Positions 35,639 to 43,483 of a stretch of DNA of 64,000 bases are shown piece after piece (positions within the stretch are counted from its first letter, which is position 1; the number at the start of each line of letters is the position of its first letter). Both the position numbers and the translations under genes were made by a program. Below the pieces are notes generated by a model. It saw only the letters and a list, made by a program, of their open reading frames with translations. It did no database searches and was not told where the DNA came from. The stretch lies in the NCBI RefSeq assembly GCF_000832985.1, contig NZ_CP009920.1:4830501-4894500 (forward strand), in the 5' to 3' direction. Origin of the DNA: Priestia megaterium NBRC 15308 = ATCC 14581. GTDB lineage: Bacteria > Bacillota > Bacilli > Bacillales > Bacillaceae_H.

Positions 35639-37261
35639 TTAATCTCCACACGGAGCTGGTTCTACTTTTATTTTTGGTGTTATATCTTGATAGTCGAATC
35701 CATAAACGTTCTTCACACGCTTAAAGAATTTATGAAATCGCTCATTAGGATGACCTTTTTCTTTATATTCATGGACAATGTTCTCGACTATTTCAATAAT
35801 GTCATCAGGTGCTATGCCTTCCGCCACAATTTGACCTGAATGCGCATTGCGTCCAACCGTTTTAGCTCCTAAAAATAAATCAAACGCACCTTTTCTATAG
35901 ACAATGCCGATATCTTCTTGAACTGCGCCATAGCAGGCCATGCCGCATCCATTAATACCAAGCTTCAGCTCTTTTGGCATGTCCATTCCCCCGAGGCGCT
36001 TTTGTAATTCTTCCGTATGTGGAATAGCATCGCTTTTTTCTCCGTCACAAAAATCACACGCTTTGATTGTGAACACATCTCCGACCGGAGATAGTAAAAA
36101 GGAAGCTGCTTGGAGCTTTTTAATAATCACATCTGGTTGAGTCGTTGGGATTTGCAGTTTGATTTGATGGTCAGGTGTATACTCCATCGTACCTTTTTCA
36201 CCAACAACTTCTGCTAGTGTTGTCATTTGAACAGGCGTGAATTTCTTATTTGCAAGTCCTGGACTAACCGCCACTTCGAAAATGGACTGTATTGGCTGAT
36301 GTACGACCGCAGAAGTAGGTTCACCTAAAATTGCTTGAAGCGCTTCTTCTGCAAGAACTCGTGAAGTTGCTGTTTCTTCTGGTGTGGTCTGAACTGCTTC
36401 AATAGCTGAAGCTGTTTGCTTTACAGTCTCTTCTTGATCGAGAGCCCACGGTTCCGCTTCTTTTCGAAGTCGCTGATGCGGTCTTAGCGGCTGCTCCGTT
36501 TGGTTAAGGGTATATTTCCGCTGATATCCGCGCGGTGTAATCATTAAATCGTCGTAAAAAAACGTAGATGAATTCCCGACAACAACGGTAGTCAGCATGC
36601 CAATTTCATGATTTAACATGTCTTTTAAGTTGGTCATTACGACTTCTTCACGGTGACGATAAGCGCTTTTCACAAGACCAACAGGCGTATCAGGAGAACG
36701 GTACTTTAATAGAATCCTCTGTGCTTCAACAATTTGTCTTGTTCGTCTTCCGCTTTTTGGATTGTAAAAAGCCACTACGAAATCTGCTTGTGCAGCTGCT
36801 TCGATTCTTTTTTCGATTAGTTCCCATGGCGTAAGGTGGTCACTTAAACTAATTGTACAAGCATCATGCATCACGGGCGCTCCAAGGAGGGATGCGCATG
36901 AATTAATAGCCGAAATGCCAGGAATTACTTCCAGCTCTACGCCCGTTTCTTTTTTCCAACCTTTTTCAATCAACACTTCATACACAAGGCCTGCCATTCC
37001 ATATACTCCTGCATCTCCGCTTGAAATGACAGCCACGGTTTTTCCTGCTTCAGCTTGCTTTACAGCTTCTTGTGCACGGCTTACTTCTTCGGTCATTCCC
37101 GTACTAATAATTTGCTGATTCGTTAACAGTCCTTGAATTAATTCCACATAGGTTTTGTAACCGATGATCATATCACTTTCTTGAATGGCTTCTCTTGCTC
37201 GCTGTGTAATATGTTCAAAGCTTCCCGGCCCAAATCCGATAACTAACAGTTTACCTTTCAT
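35639..37261 (-). CDS. cbiH60: cobalt-factor III methyltransferase CbiH60 with C-terminal Fe-S domain
   Basis: A 540-aa fusion. Residues 1-245 are the CbiH C17-methyltransferase / ring-contraction domain (VIGFGPGSFEHITQRA, VAVISSGDAGVYGMAGL, VIPGISAINSCASLLGAPVMHD, VVAFYNPKSGRRTRQI). A Pro/Glu/Thr-rich linker follows. Residues ~335-540 resemble the nitrite/sulfite-reductase half-domain with a 4Fe-4S motif in CDFCDGEKSDA and CGMACYGAVQED. The 60-kDa form is characteristic of B. megaterium. AAAGGAGGAGC precedes the ATG. Confidence 0.94.
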   Translation of the reverse strand: MKGKLLVIGFGPGSFEHITQRAREAIQESDMIIGYKTYVELIQGLLTNQQIISTGMTEEVSRAQEAVKQAEAGKTVAVISSGDAGVYGMAGLVYEVLIEKGWKKETGVELEVIPGISAINSCASLLGAPVMHDACTISLSDHLTPWELIEKRIEAAAQADFVVAFYNPKSGRRTRQIVEAQRILLKYRSPDTPVGLVKSAYRHREEVVMTNLKDMLNHEIGMLTTVVVGNSSTFFYDDLMITPRGYQRKYTLNQTEQPLRPHQRLRKEAEPWALDQEETVKQTASAIEAVQTTPEETATSRVLAEEALQAILGEPTSAVVHQPIQSIFEVAVSPGLANKKFTPVQMTTLAEVVGEKGTMEYTPDHQIKLQIPTTQPDVIIKKLQAASFLLSPVGDVFTIKACDFCDGEKSDAIPHTEELQKRLGGMDMPKELKLGINGCGMACYGAVQEDIGIVYRKGAFDLFLGAKTVGRNAHSGQIVAEGIAPDDIIEIVENIVHEYKEKGHPNERFHKFFKRVKNVYGFDYQDITPKIKVEPAPCGD

Positions 37262-37274
37262 GCTAGCTCCTCCT

Positions 37275-37661
37275 TTATGCGTTACTTTTTACTTTATCAA
37301 TTCCTTCTATGGAGTCACTGTTTTCCGGGGAAACGAAACCATTTTGATCATATTCATAAATAATCGATTCCTTTATACTGCAGCCTCCTGCTAAATGTTC
37401 TTCGACAATCCGGTGAGCCACGGTTTCAGTGACCTGCTTGTACCAATCTCCTGAAGGATACACAATAGCTACAGGAGCATCTTTACATCGTCCGTTACAG
37501 CGTGTACGCGTTGTATGAACCGTTTCATCCAAATCCAGTTCCGTCACTTTATTTCGAATAGCTTGGGTGGCTTCTTCTCCACCTTTTCTCATACAGCTGC
37601 TTCCATTACAAATCAATACGTGATGTTTTGTTCCGTTTAAGTTCCACGTCGTCACACTCAT
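37275..37661 (-). CDS. cbiW: thioredoxin-like 2Fe-2S ferredoxin, CbiW
   Basis: A 128-aa protein with the thioredoxin-like 2Fe-2S fold: ligands in VLICNGSSCMRKGGEEA near residue 17 and TRCNGRCKDAPVAIVYPSGDWY near residue 57. It is the first gene of the operon and probably supplies electrons or repairs Fe-S centres of CbiH60 or CbiX (inference). ATG at 37661 follows AAAGGAGCGA; the open frame to 37739 passes through a terminator hairpin and is rejected as coding. Confidence 0.9.
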   Translation of the reverse strand: MSVTTWNLNGTKHHVLICNGSSCMRKGGEEATQAIRNKVTELDLDETVHTTRTRCNGRCKDAPVAIVYPSGDWYKQVTETVAHRIVEEHLAGGCSIKESIIYEYDQNGFVSPENSDSIEGIDKVKSNA

Positions 37662-37674
37662 TCGCTCCTTTACT

Positions 37675-37707
37675 AAAAAAAGCGCCTCTATCAATGATAG
37701 AGGCGCA
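37675..37707 (-). terminator. riboswitch expression-platform terminator, proximal
   Basis: A 12-bp perfect stem (37682-37706) with a U7 run (A at 37675-37681) ends 5 bases before the cbiW ribosome binding site. It is the switch terminator of the proximal cobalamin riboswitch. Confidence 0.85.
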
Positions 37708-37767
37708 GAAAAATTCAAACTAAGTTTTTGCACTTCCACCTATATCCCGTAGGGTAAGCTTCGCATT

Positions 37768-37920
37768 AAAGAAAGGCTGGTTTCCTGACTTCGATTCATC
37801 ACTTGACTGCGCCTTCCCGAATACAGTGGCATATGCAATCAGCTCATCTTCACAGTGGCGGGTACCGCGCTGGCTTCACACCAGACTTCCCATTTAACAC
37901 AATGTAAACATTGCGCACCT
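37768..37920 (-). promoter_or_regulatory. cobalamin riboswitch, proximal
   Basis: The minus strand carries the conserved cobalamin aptamer blocks in order: GGGAAGTCTGGTGTGAAGCC, then GGTACCCGCCACTG, a second GCCACTG, TTCGGGAAGGC and finally the B12 box AGTCAGGAAACC. It lies 60 bases upstream of a terminator that precedes cbiW. Confidence 0.92.
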
Positions 37921-37952
37921 TTTTTGCACGATATGTAGTTTTACGACATGAG

Positions 37953-37983
37953 AAAAACCCGCTTCGCTAATATGCGAGCGGGT
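37953..37983 (-). terminator. terminator between the tandem riboswitches
   Basis: On the minus strand ACCCGCTCGC pairs with GCGAAGCGGGT (one mismatch/bulge, loop ATATTA), followed by TTTTTC. It stands downstream of the distal aptamer and upstream of the proximal one. Confidence 0.8.
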
Positions 37984-38068
37984 AAAACGTCAGAATAAGA
38001 GTGTACACGAATGCCACTTTAAGCCAACGTTTCCCTTCCCGCTCCCCGAAGAAATAGAAACTTCACAA

Positions 38069-38215
38069 TAAAGACAGGTCTCCTGACTTGTGTATCATTC
38101 TACTTGAGAACCTTCCCGTGATTTTTCCACAGTGGTTATACTCGTTCGTCCACACTTACAGTTGCGGGGGCAGTACTGGTCTTTCACCAGTTTCCCTATT
38201 AAGCCTTCTTGGCAT
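38069..38215 (-). promoter_or_regulatory. cobalamin riboswitch, distal
   Basis: A second complete aptamer on the minus strand: AATAGGGAAACTGGTGAAAG, GACCAGTACTGCCCCCGC, AACCACTGTGG, CACGGGAAGGTTC and the B12 box AAGTCAGGAGACC. With the proximal copy it makes a tandem leader of roughly 550 bases before cbiW. Confidence 0.92.
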
Positions 38216-38342
38216 CTTTGTTGTTGCTGTTTGATATATATGAACCTTTTAAACTATCAGAATAATAGAAGTAACTACCATATCATAGCGTACATTTTTT
38301 TTTATTTCAACTCTATTCTTTTCGAAAGATACAAGCATCTAT

Positions 38343-38379
38343 AAAAAAAACAAGAGCATAAAGTCAGCTCTTGTTTTTT
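38343..38379. terminator. terminator of 52-aa ORF
   Basis: AAAACAAGAGC / GCTCTTGTTTT with an A8 run on the + strand, just after the stop codon of the small minus-strand gene. Confidence 0.8.
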
Positions 38380-38381
38380 CA

Positions 38382-38540
38382 TTATATAGCTACTAATGTT
38401 AAATGAGGATCGTTATAATACACCACTTCTGAAAGAACTTTACAGCCATTTGTTTTGGCAAAAGCTTCTCTCGCCTGCTTTTCAGTTTCAAATTCAAACA
38501 TTTTCATTTCTTTTCCAGCATATACCGTCAGTACCCACAT
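38382..38540 (-). CDS. 52-aa protein, unknown function
   Basis: An ORF starting MWVLTVYAGKEMKMFEFET and ending NDPHLTLVAI, bounded by GGAGG 11 bases upstream and a clean terminator downstream. The sequence looks like a small alpha/beta fold (a strand, EMKMFEFETEKQAREAF helix, strands KVLSEVVYY). Amphipathic pattern and expression signals support a real gene. I recall similar short Bacillus ORFs but cannot name a family. Confidence 0.65.
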   Translation of the reverse strand: MWVLTVYAGKEMKMFEFETEKQAREAFAKTNGCKVLSEVVYYNDPHLTLVAI

Positions 38541-38890
38541 GAAAAGATTCGCCTCCGATTATTGTAGGGATCGTTATATCCACATTATGCCGAAACCATT
38601 TCCTTTTGAAAACCCATTCTACAAAACTTGTCACAAGAAACTTTTAAAAATTTAAAAACATTTTAACTTCTGTAAATGAACAAAATGTACAAAAGGTTTA
38701 AGCAATATTACACCTCTTTAAAAAGGTGCTTTTTAACCAACTGTTGCTTCACCAGTAAAAAATATATAGTATTTATTAAAAAAAAGAAGCCGGACAGCCG
38801 GCTTCTTTTTTAGGAAAGGAAAGTACAGACATCACAATCCCGTACTTCTCTTTATTTTGCATAAAAATACACTAATTAAATATTCCTTTC
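38541..38890. other. 350-bp intergenic region
   Basis: AT-rich and without a supported gene. It holds the terminator 38778-38813 and a weaker hairpin CACCT/AGGTG followed by CTTTTT at 38711-38734 on the + strand with no gene to end. The promoter of the 52-aa ORF should be in its left part but I see no convincing -10/-35 pair. Confidence 0.4.
38778..38813 (-). terminator. terminator downstream of M42 peptidase gene
   Basis: AAAAAAGAAGCCGG / CCGGCTTCTTTTTT, four-base loop, with U-run on the minus-strand transcript. Confidence 0.8.
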
Positions 38891-39928
38891 TTAAAACAGA
38901 ACCATGTTCGACTGCACATAGTGATAAAGAAGCTTATACGTATGGTTTAATGAATCTTGATGCGTTCTCTCAAACGCATGAGAAGAATCAATTCCTGGAC
39001 CAATTAAGCCGTGTACGATATCATGTCCAGCACGAATAGCAGCAGAAGCATCTGACCCGTAAAACGGATAAATATCTAATTTGTACTGAATATCATGCTG
39101 CTTAGCTAGCTCCACCAAATGCTTTCTCAAACCGTAATGATATGGGCCGCTTGAATCTTTTACACAAATAGACACGGTGTATTCATCGGTAGATTGTCCA
39201 TCTCCCATAGCACCCATATCAACCGCTAAGTATTCTACTGTTTGAGGTGTAATGTTCGAATTTCCTCCGTATCCAATTTCTTCGTTATTTGAAATGAGAA
39301 AATGCGTAGTGTATGGCAGTTCGATCTGTTCTTCTTGAATTGTTTTCATGAGCTGAAGCAATAAAGCTACGCTTGCTTTATCATCGAGATGACGAGATTT
39401 AATAAAACCGCTTTTTGTTATTTCTACACGAGGATCAAACGAAACAAAGTCGCCGACTTCAATTCCAAGGCTGCGAACATCTTCTGCGCTATGTACTTTT
39501 TCATCCAATCGAATTTCTATATTTTCTTGATTTCGCTCAGCTTTCCCTGCATCTTTATACACATGAACAGATGTTTGATGCATAAGGATGGTTCCTGTAA
39601 ATACTTCTCCTGATGAAGTTTCAATTTCACAATATTCTCCTTCAATAGAATTGTAACGAAACCCTCCAATCAAGTCGATTTTCAGACGTCCACTCGGTTT
39701 GATTTCTTTTACCATAGCACCTAATGTATCGACATGAGCCGTCAGCATGCGGTGGTGATCTGTATCTTTACCGGGAATAGTAGCGACTAAGCCTCCTTTT
39801 CGATTGCGATACGTTTGAATATTTAGCTCTTTTACATAGTCTTCGACAAATGAAATTATCTTTTCTGTATTTCCAGAAGGACTGGGAATCGAAACAAGCT
39901 TTTTAATTAACTGAACAGTTTCCGTCAT
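38891..39928 (-). CDS. M42 family metallopeptidase (glutamyl aminopeptidase-like)
   Basis: A 345-aa dinuclear-zinc aminopeptidase. Metal and catalytic motifs: MLTAHVDTLGAMV near residue 66, SRHLDDKASVALLL near residue 175, FLISNNEEIGYGGNSN near residue 208, AVDMGAMGDG, and the C-terminal GIDSSHAFERTH. M42 enzymes trim peptides in the cytosol. ATG at 39928 follows AAAGGAAGTG; the longer frame to 40009 runs through a terminator. Confidence 0.9.
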   Translation of the reverse strand: MTETVQLIKKLVSIPSPSGNTEKIISFVEDYVKELNIQTYRNRKGGLVATIPGKDTDHHRMLTAHVDTLGAMVKEIKPSGRLKIDLIGGFRYNSIEGEYCEIETSSGEVFTGTILMHQTSVHVYKDAGKAERNQENIEIRLDEKVHSAEDVRSLGIEVGDFVSFDPRVEITKSGFIKSRHLDDKASVALLLQLMKTIQEEQIELPYTTHFLISNNEEIGYGGNSNITPQTVEYLAVDMGAMGDGQSTDEYTVSICVKDSSGPYHYGLRKHLVELAKQHDIQYKLDIYPFYGSDASAAIRAGHDIVHGLIGPGIDSSHAFERTHQDSLNHTYKLLYHYVQSNMVLF

Positions 39929-40002
39929 TATGACACTTCCTTTGTCTCTCATTTCTTTTATTTTATCATATGTTTCAAAAAAGATAACAGGCAGCTCCAA
40001 AC

Positions 40003-40036
40003 AAAACAAGCCGGGCAGCTGCCCGGCTTGTTTGTT
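40003..40036. terminator. terminator of Glt-type symporter gene
   Basis: Perfect stem AACAAGCCGGGCAGC / TGCCCGGCTTGTTT-type with no loop bases, flanked by A and T runs. Confidence 0.85.
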
Positions 40037-41308
40037 TTAAGCTATGTTTGATTTCTTTAATTCATTTGTATAATTTAATGATTTTTGCTTATCAAATTCG
40101 CCTTCAGACTTCGACATCACAATTGCAGCTAAAGCATTTCCTACTACGTTAACTGTGGTACGCATCATATCAAGAATGCGGTCAATTCCTGCAATAAATG
40201 CCATGCCTTCAAGAGGGAAGCCCATAGATTCAAGTGTAGCAAGTACAACTACAAACGATGCCCCTGGTACACCAGCCATTCCTTTTGAAGTTAACATTAG
40301 CACAAGAAGGAGCTGAATTTGATCCATAATGGAAAGGTCGATGCCGTACATTTGAGCAATAAATAGCGATGCCAGGGCCTGATAAATGGTTGAACCATCT
40401 AAGTTAAACGTGTAGCCTGTTGGAATAACAAACGATGTAACCGATTTAGAACAACCGAAGTCTTCCATCTTTTTGATAAGAGATGGTAAAACGGCTTCTG
40501 AACTTGCCGTTGTAAAAGCAAGAAGCAGCTCGTCTTTTAACACTTTTATCAGCGTAAACATGCTTGTTCCAGCCATTTTAGCAATAATTCCAAGAACCAC
40601 AAGCACAAAGAAAATCATGGTGAAGTAAACGGCGAACACTAATTTTCCTAATGGAATAAGTGATCCGACACCAAACTTTATAATATTAACACCAATAAGT
40701 GCAAATACACCTACTGGAGCAAATTTCATCACCAAATTAGTTACCCAAAACATTGCATCCAAGACGCCTTCAAAAAAGGCTAAAACAGGTTTTCCTCTCT
40801 CTCCAATCGAAGCTACGCCTACACCAAACAGTACGGAAAATAAAATGATTGGTAAAAGATCGCCTTCTGCTACGGATTGAAAGACGTTTGTCGGAACAAT
40901 ATGAAGAAGCTCTTGAGCAATCCCTGTACTTTCAGACGTTTTTGCCGTTGCCTCATATTGAGAAATATCGCTTTTTTCAATATGTCCCATATCAACCCCT
41001 GCACCAGGGTGGAATAAGTTCGCGGCAATAATCCCGACTACAATAGCAATGGTTGTAACAATTTCAAAATAAAGAATTGTTTTTCCGCCAAGCTTACCTA
41101 ATTTTTTGATATCGCCTACTCCTGCGACCGCTACGATTAATGCTGAAATCACAATCGGTACGACAATCATCTTAATTAAATGAATAAATATGTCTCCAAC
41201 CGGCTGTAAAATAGAAATGGCTGTATCGCTTCCATAAAAAATTGCACCTACAGCTACGCCTAAAATCAGTCCAATTAGAATCTGAGTTGCTAGACCTAAC
41301 CTTTTCAC
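40037..41308 (-). CDS. dicarboxylate/amino acid:cation symporter (DAACS), GltT-like
   Basis: A 423-aa glutamate/aspartate or C4-dicarboxylate symporter. Family blocks: LIKMIVVPIVISALIVAVAG, TTASSEAVLPSLIKKM (the serine-rich HP1 loop), VIPTGYTFNLDGSTIYQ, and the HP2 region TSKGMAGVPGASFVVVLATL, followed by AGIDRILDMMRTTVNVVGN. It most resembles B. subtilis GltT/GltP. GTG at 41308 lies seven bases after AAAGGAG. Confidence 0.88.
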   Translation of the reverse strand: MKRLGLATQILIGLILGVAVGAIFYGSDTAISILQPVGDIFIHLIKMIVVPIVISALIVAVAGVGDIKKLGKLGGKTILYFEIVTTIAIVVGIIAANLFHPGAGVDMGHIEKSDISQYEATAKTSESTGIAQELLHIVPTNVFQSVAEGDLLPIILFSVLFGVGVASIGERGKPVLAFFEGVLDAMFWVTNLVMKFAPVGVFALIGVNIIKFGVGSLIPLGKLVFAVYFTMIFFVLVVLGIIAKMAGTSMFTLIKVLKDELLLAFTTASSEAVLPSLIKKMEDFGCSKSVTSFVIPTGYTFNLDGSTIYQALASLFIAQMYGIDLSIMDQIQLLLVLMLTSKGMAGVPGASFVVVLATLESMGFPLEGMAFIAGIDRILDMMRTTVNVVGNALAAIVMSKSEGEFDKQKSLNYTNELKKSNIA

Positions 41309-41566
41309 TCTCTTGCTCCTTTCGCACAGTTGACTTTCATCCATCGAGCATATGCGGTTCCGCGAACCGTGTATAAATATACATCCTTACAGCACCTTAT
41401 GTAAACAGTTCTTTACTAAAAGGGTGTAAGGCCGCACATGCGAATTTTTAAAAGCCACGGTTCTGTTTTATCATATCAAATAATTGTTGTATATTGAGAT
41501 TTTTTTGCTAAGTATTTTTCTATTTTTGCTATTTCAGCGAATAAATTAAAAAAATAAAATTTTATA
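41309..41566. other. left part of divergent glt/brnQ intergenic region
   Basis: No gene is seen. The stretch contains the upstream signals of the symporter gene but no clear -10/-35 pair; a C/G dyad GCGGTTCCGCGAACCG lies near 41351-41366, directly upstream of the symporter and possibly an operator. Confidence 0.35.
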
Positions 41567-41642
41567 TTGAAATATACATTTTAGGTTAGTATAATACGAT
41601 ACATGTTTATTTTTATTATTCGAATATAAAATTCTGAAAATT
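41567..41642 (+). promoter_or_regulatory. brnQ promoter with CodY-like box downstream
   Basis: TTGAAA (41567-41572) and TATAAT (41590-41595) are 17 bases apart. AAAATTCTGAAAATT at 41628-41642 matches 13 of 15 positions of the CodY consensus AATTTTCWGAAAATT and lies about 27 bases after the expected transcript start, a position suited to repression. CodY is known to repress branched-chain amino acid uptake genes in Bacillus. Confidence 0.65.
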
Positions 41643-41694
41643 TTAATTATTCAACACGATAATAAAAAGCATTTATAATTTTGGAGGTTTTAAC

Positions 41695-43050
41695 GTGTCA
41701 AACAAAGTTCCTTTTTCATTTATAGTGGTTATTGGCTTTATGCTTTTTGCCCTATTCTTCGGCGCAGGTAATTTAATCTTCCCTGCAATGTTAGGTCAGT
41801 CTGCTGGAAGCAATATTTGGTCAGCAAACGCTGGATTTTTAGTAACGGGTGTAGGTCTGCCTCTTCTAGGCGTTCTCGCATTTGGTTTTTCCGGAAAAGA
41901 GGATTTGCAGTCTTTAGCTAGTCGCGTACACCCAGCTTTCGGTATTATCTTTACTACGATTTTATACTTGGCAATCGGACCGCTTTTTGCGATGCCAAGA
42001 ACGGGAAGCGTTTCGTTCGAAATTGGCGTTAAGCCTTTTTTATCAGAAAATCCAGGGCATCTTCCCCTTATTATTTTCACGGTAATTTTCTTTACTATTA
42101 CCTGCTTTTTTTCGCTAAATCCTGCGAAAATTGTCGATTTAGTAGGAAAAGTTTTAACACCTATTAAATTAACGTTTATTGGAATATTGGTAGTTGTAGC
42201 TGTTGTGAACCCAATTGGAAAATTTGAAGCACCAAGCGAAGCTTATACAACACACTCATTTTTTAAAGGCTTCCAAGAAGGCTACTTAACAATGGATACA
42301 CTAGCATCATTTGTTTTTGGAATTATTATTATTAATGCAATTAAAGAAAAAGGAGCAAAAACTAACCGACAAATCATCACAATTTGTGCAAAAGCTACGG
42401 CTATCGCTGCCGTTATTTTAGCTCTTATTTATAGTGCATTGTCCTATATGGGTGCTTCAAGCGTATCAGAGCTTGGACGTCTTGATAACGGAGGTACGGT
42501 TTTGGCTGAAGTATCAAATTACTACTTTGGCTCTTATGGAGGAATTCTTTTAGGTCTGATGATTACCGTTGCTTGTTTAACAACAAGTGTAGGCCTTGTA
42601 ACATCTTGTTCATCTTTCTTCCATAAGCTGTTTCCAAGGGTTTCTTATAAGTTGATTGCTGTCATTTTATCAGCATTCAGCGCTGTTGTAGCAAACTTTG
42701 GTTTAACAGAATTAATCGCTATTTCGGTTCCGGTCTTAACAGCTATTTATCCGTTAGCTATTGTGTTAATTGCTTTAACATTCTTACATCCTTTATTTAA
42801 AGGACGTTCTGAAGTTTACCAAGTAAGCCTTCTGTTCACGTTTATCGTTAGTTTATTTGATGGCTTAAATGCTGCTGGATTCAAAATTGCGGCAGTAAAC
42901 GATCTGTTTACATCGATCCTACCTATGTATGGAGTGGGTCTCGGCTGGGTAGTTCCTGCTATTGTAGGAGGATTAATCGGTCTTGGCATTACCTTCCTTC
43001 GTACAAATGATAATACGAACAGAAACACTTCAAGAAAATTGATTAAATAA
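41695..43050 (+). CDS. brnQ: branched-chain amino acid:cation symporter BrnQ
   Basis: A 451-aa membrane protein with 12 predicted helices and the LIVCS family start FIVVIGFMLFALFFGAGNLIFPAMLGQSAG, then FFTITCFFSLNPAKIVDLVGKVLTP. It imports leucine, isoleucine and valine with Na+ or H+. It starts with GTG at 41695 after GGAGG. It is monocistronic, with a CodY-like operator upstream and a strong terminator downstream. Confidence 0.93.
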   Translation: MSNKVPFSFIVVIGFMLFALFFGAGNLIFPAMLGQSAGSNIWSANAGFLVTGVGLPLLGVLAFGFSGKEDLQSLASRVHPAFGIIFTTILYLAIGPLFAMPRTGSVSFEIGVKPFLSENPGHLPLIIFTVIFFTITCFFSLNPAKIVDLVGKVLTPIKLTFIGILVVVAVVNPIGKFEAPSEAYTTHSFFKGFQEGYLTMDTLASFVFGIIIINAIKEKGAKTNRQIITICAKATAIAAVILALIYSALSYMGASSVSELGRLDNGGTVLAEVSNYYFGSYGGILLGLMITVACLTTSVGLVTSCSSFFHKLFPRVSYKLIAVILSAFSAVVANFGLTELIAISVPVLTAIYPLAIVLIALTFLHPLFKGRSEVYQVSLLFTFIVSLFDGLNAAGFKIAAVNDLFTSILPMYGVGLGWVVPAIVGGLIGLGITFLRTNDNTNRNTSRKLIK

Positions 43051-43080
43051 AAAAGAGGATGCGAGTGCATCCTCTTTTTT
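43049..43080. terminator. bidirectional terminator after brnQ
   Basis: AAAAAGAGGATGC / GCATCCTCTTTTT with a 4-base loop. Confidence 0.88.
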
Positions 43081-43091
43081 ATTATGGCGTC

Positions 43092-43469
43092 TTATGAGTA
43101 AGGAGTTTTTTTCTCCATTAACTTCACTTCTTCTTTTAACACATGTTTTTCGTATAGATATTTATCCGTTCGTTGAAAATGATATTTATCAGCTTTTTCT
43201 TTTTCAGATGTGGTCAAAAGCACTCGACGATCAGAAGCATCTGACACACCAAACGTTTCATTTTGATAAGTAGCATACGGAGCTACAAAAAACACTTCTT
43301 CAACAGCATCACGAGGAACTTCTTTTGTAAAAGTCGTGTCATTGTATGAAATGAATCCATTTGCTACATCGCCTTTATCATAGCTAATCAGCTTTACACA
43401 CCCGTTTTCCGTTTCATAACATTCGTAATCCCGTTCATTATATGCTGCATACAAACCTTTTCGAATCAC
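43092..43469 (-). CDS. 125-aa protein, candidate immunity partner
   Basis: A soluble, acidic 125-aa protein (MIRKGLYAAYNERDYECYE...), beta-rich, without signal peptide or membrane helix. The beginning 'I-R-K-G-L-Y-A' and repeat of a second Y-A-T-Y segment resemble, from memory, immunity-type proteins coded after toxins in bacilli. It starts with GTG at 43469, with AAAGGA overlapping the stop codon of the preceding membrane-protein gene, so translation is coupled to it. Family assignment is uncertain. Confidence 0.55.
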   Translation of the reverse strand: MIRKGLYAAYNERDYECYETENGCVKLISYDKGDVANGFISYNDTTFTKEVPRDAVEEVFFVAPYATYQNETFGVSDASDRRVLLTTSEKEKADKYHFQRTDKYLYEKHVLKEEVKLMEKKTPYS

Positions 43470-43483
43470 AAAAAACCAGTCCT

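Noticed and set aside
37662-37739. In-frame extension of cbiW to 37739
   Set aside because: The extension would translate through the proximal riboswitch terminator hairpin, and a strong ribosome binding site marks the ATG at 37661.
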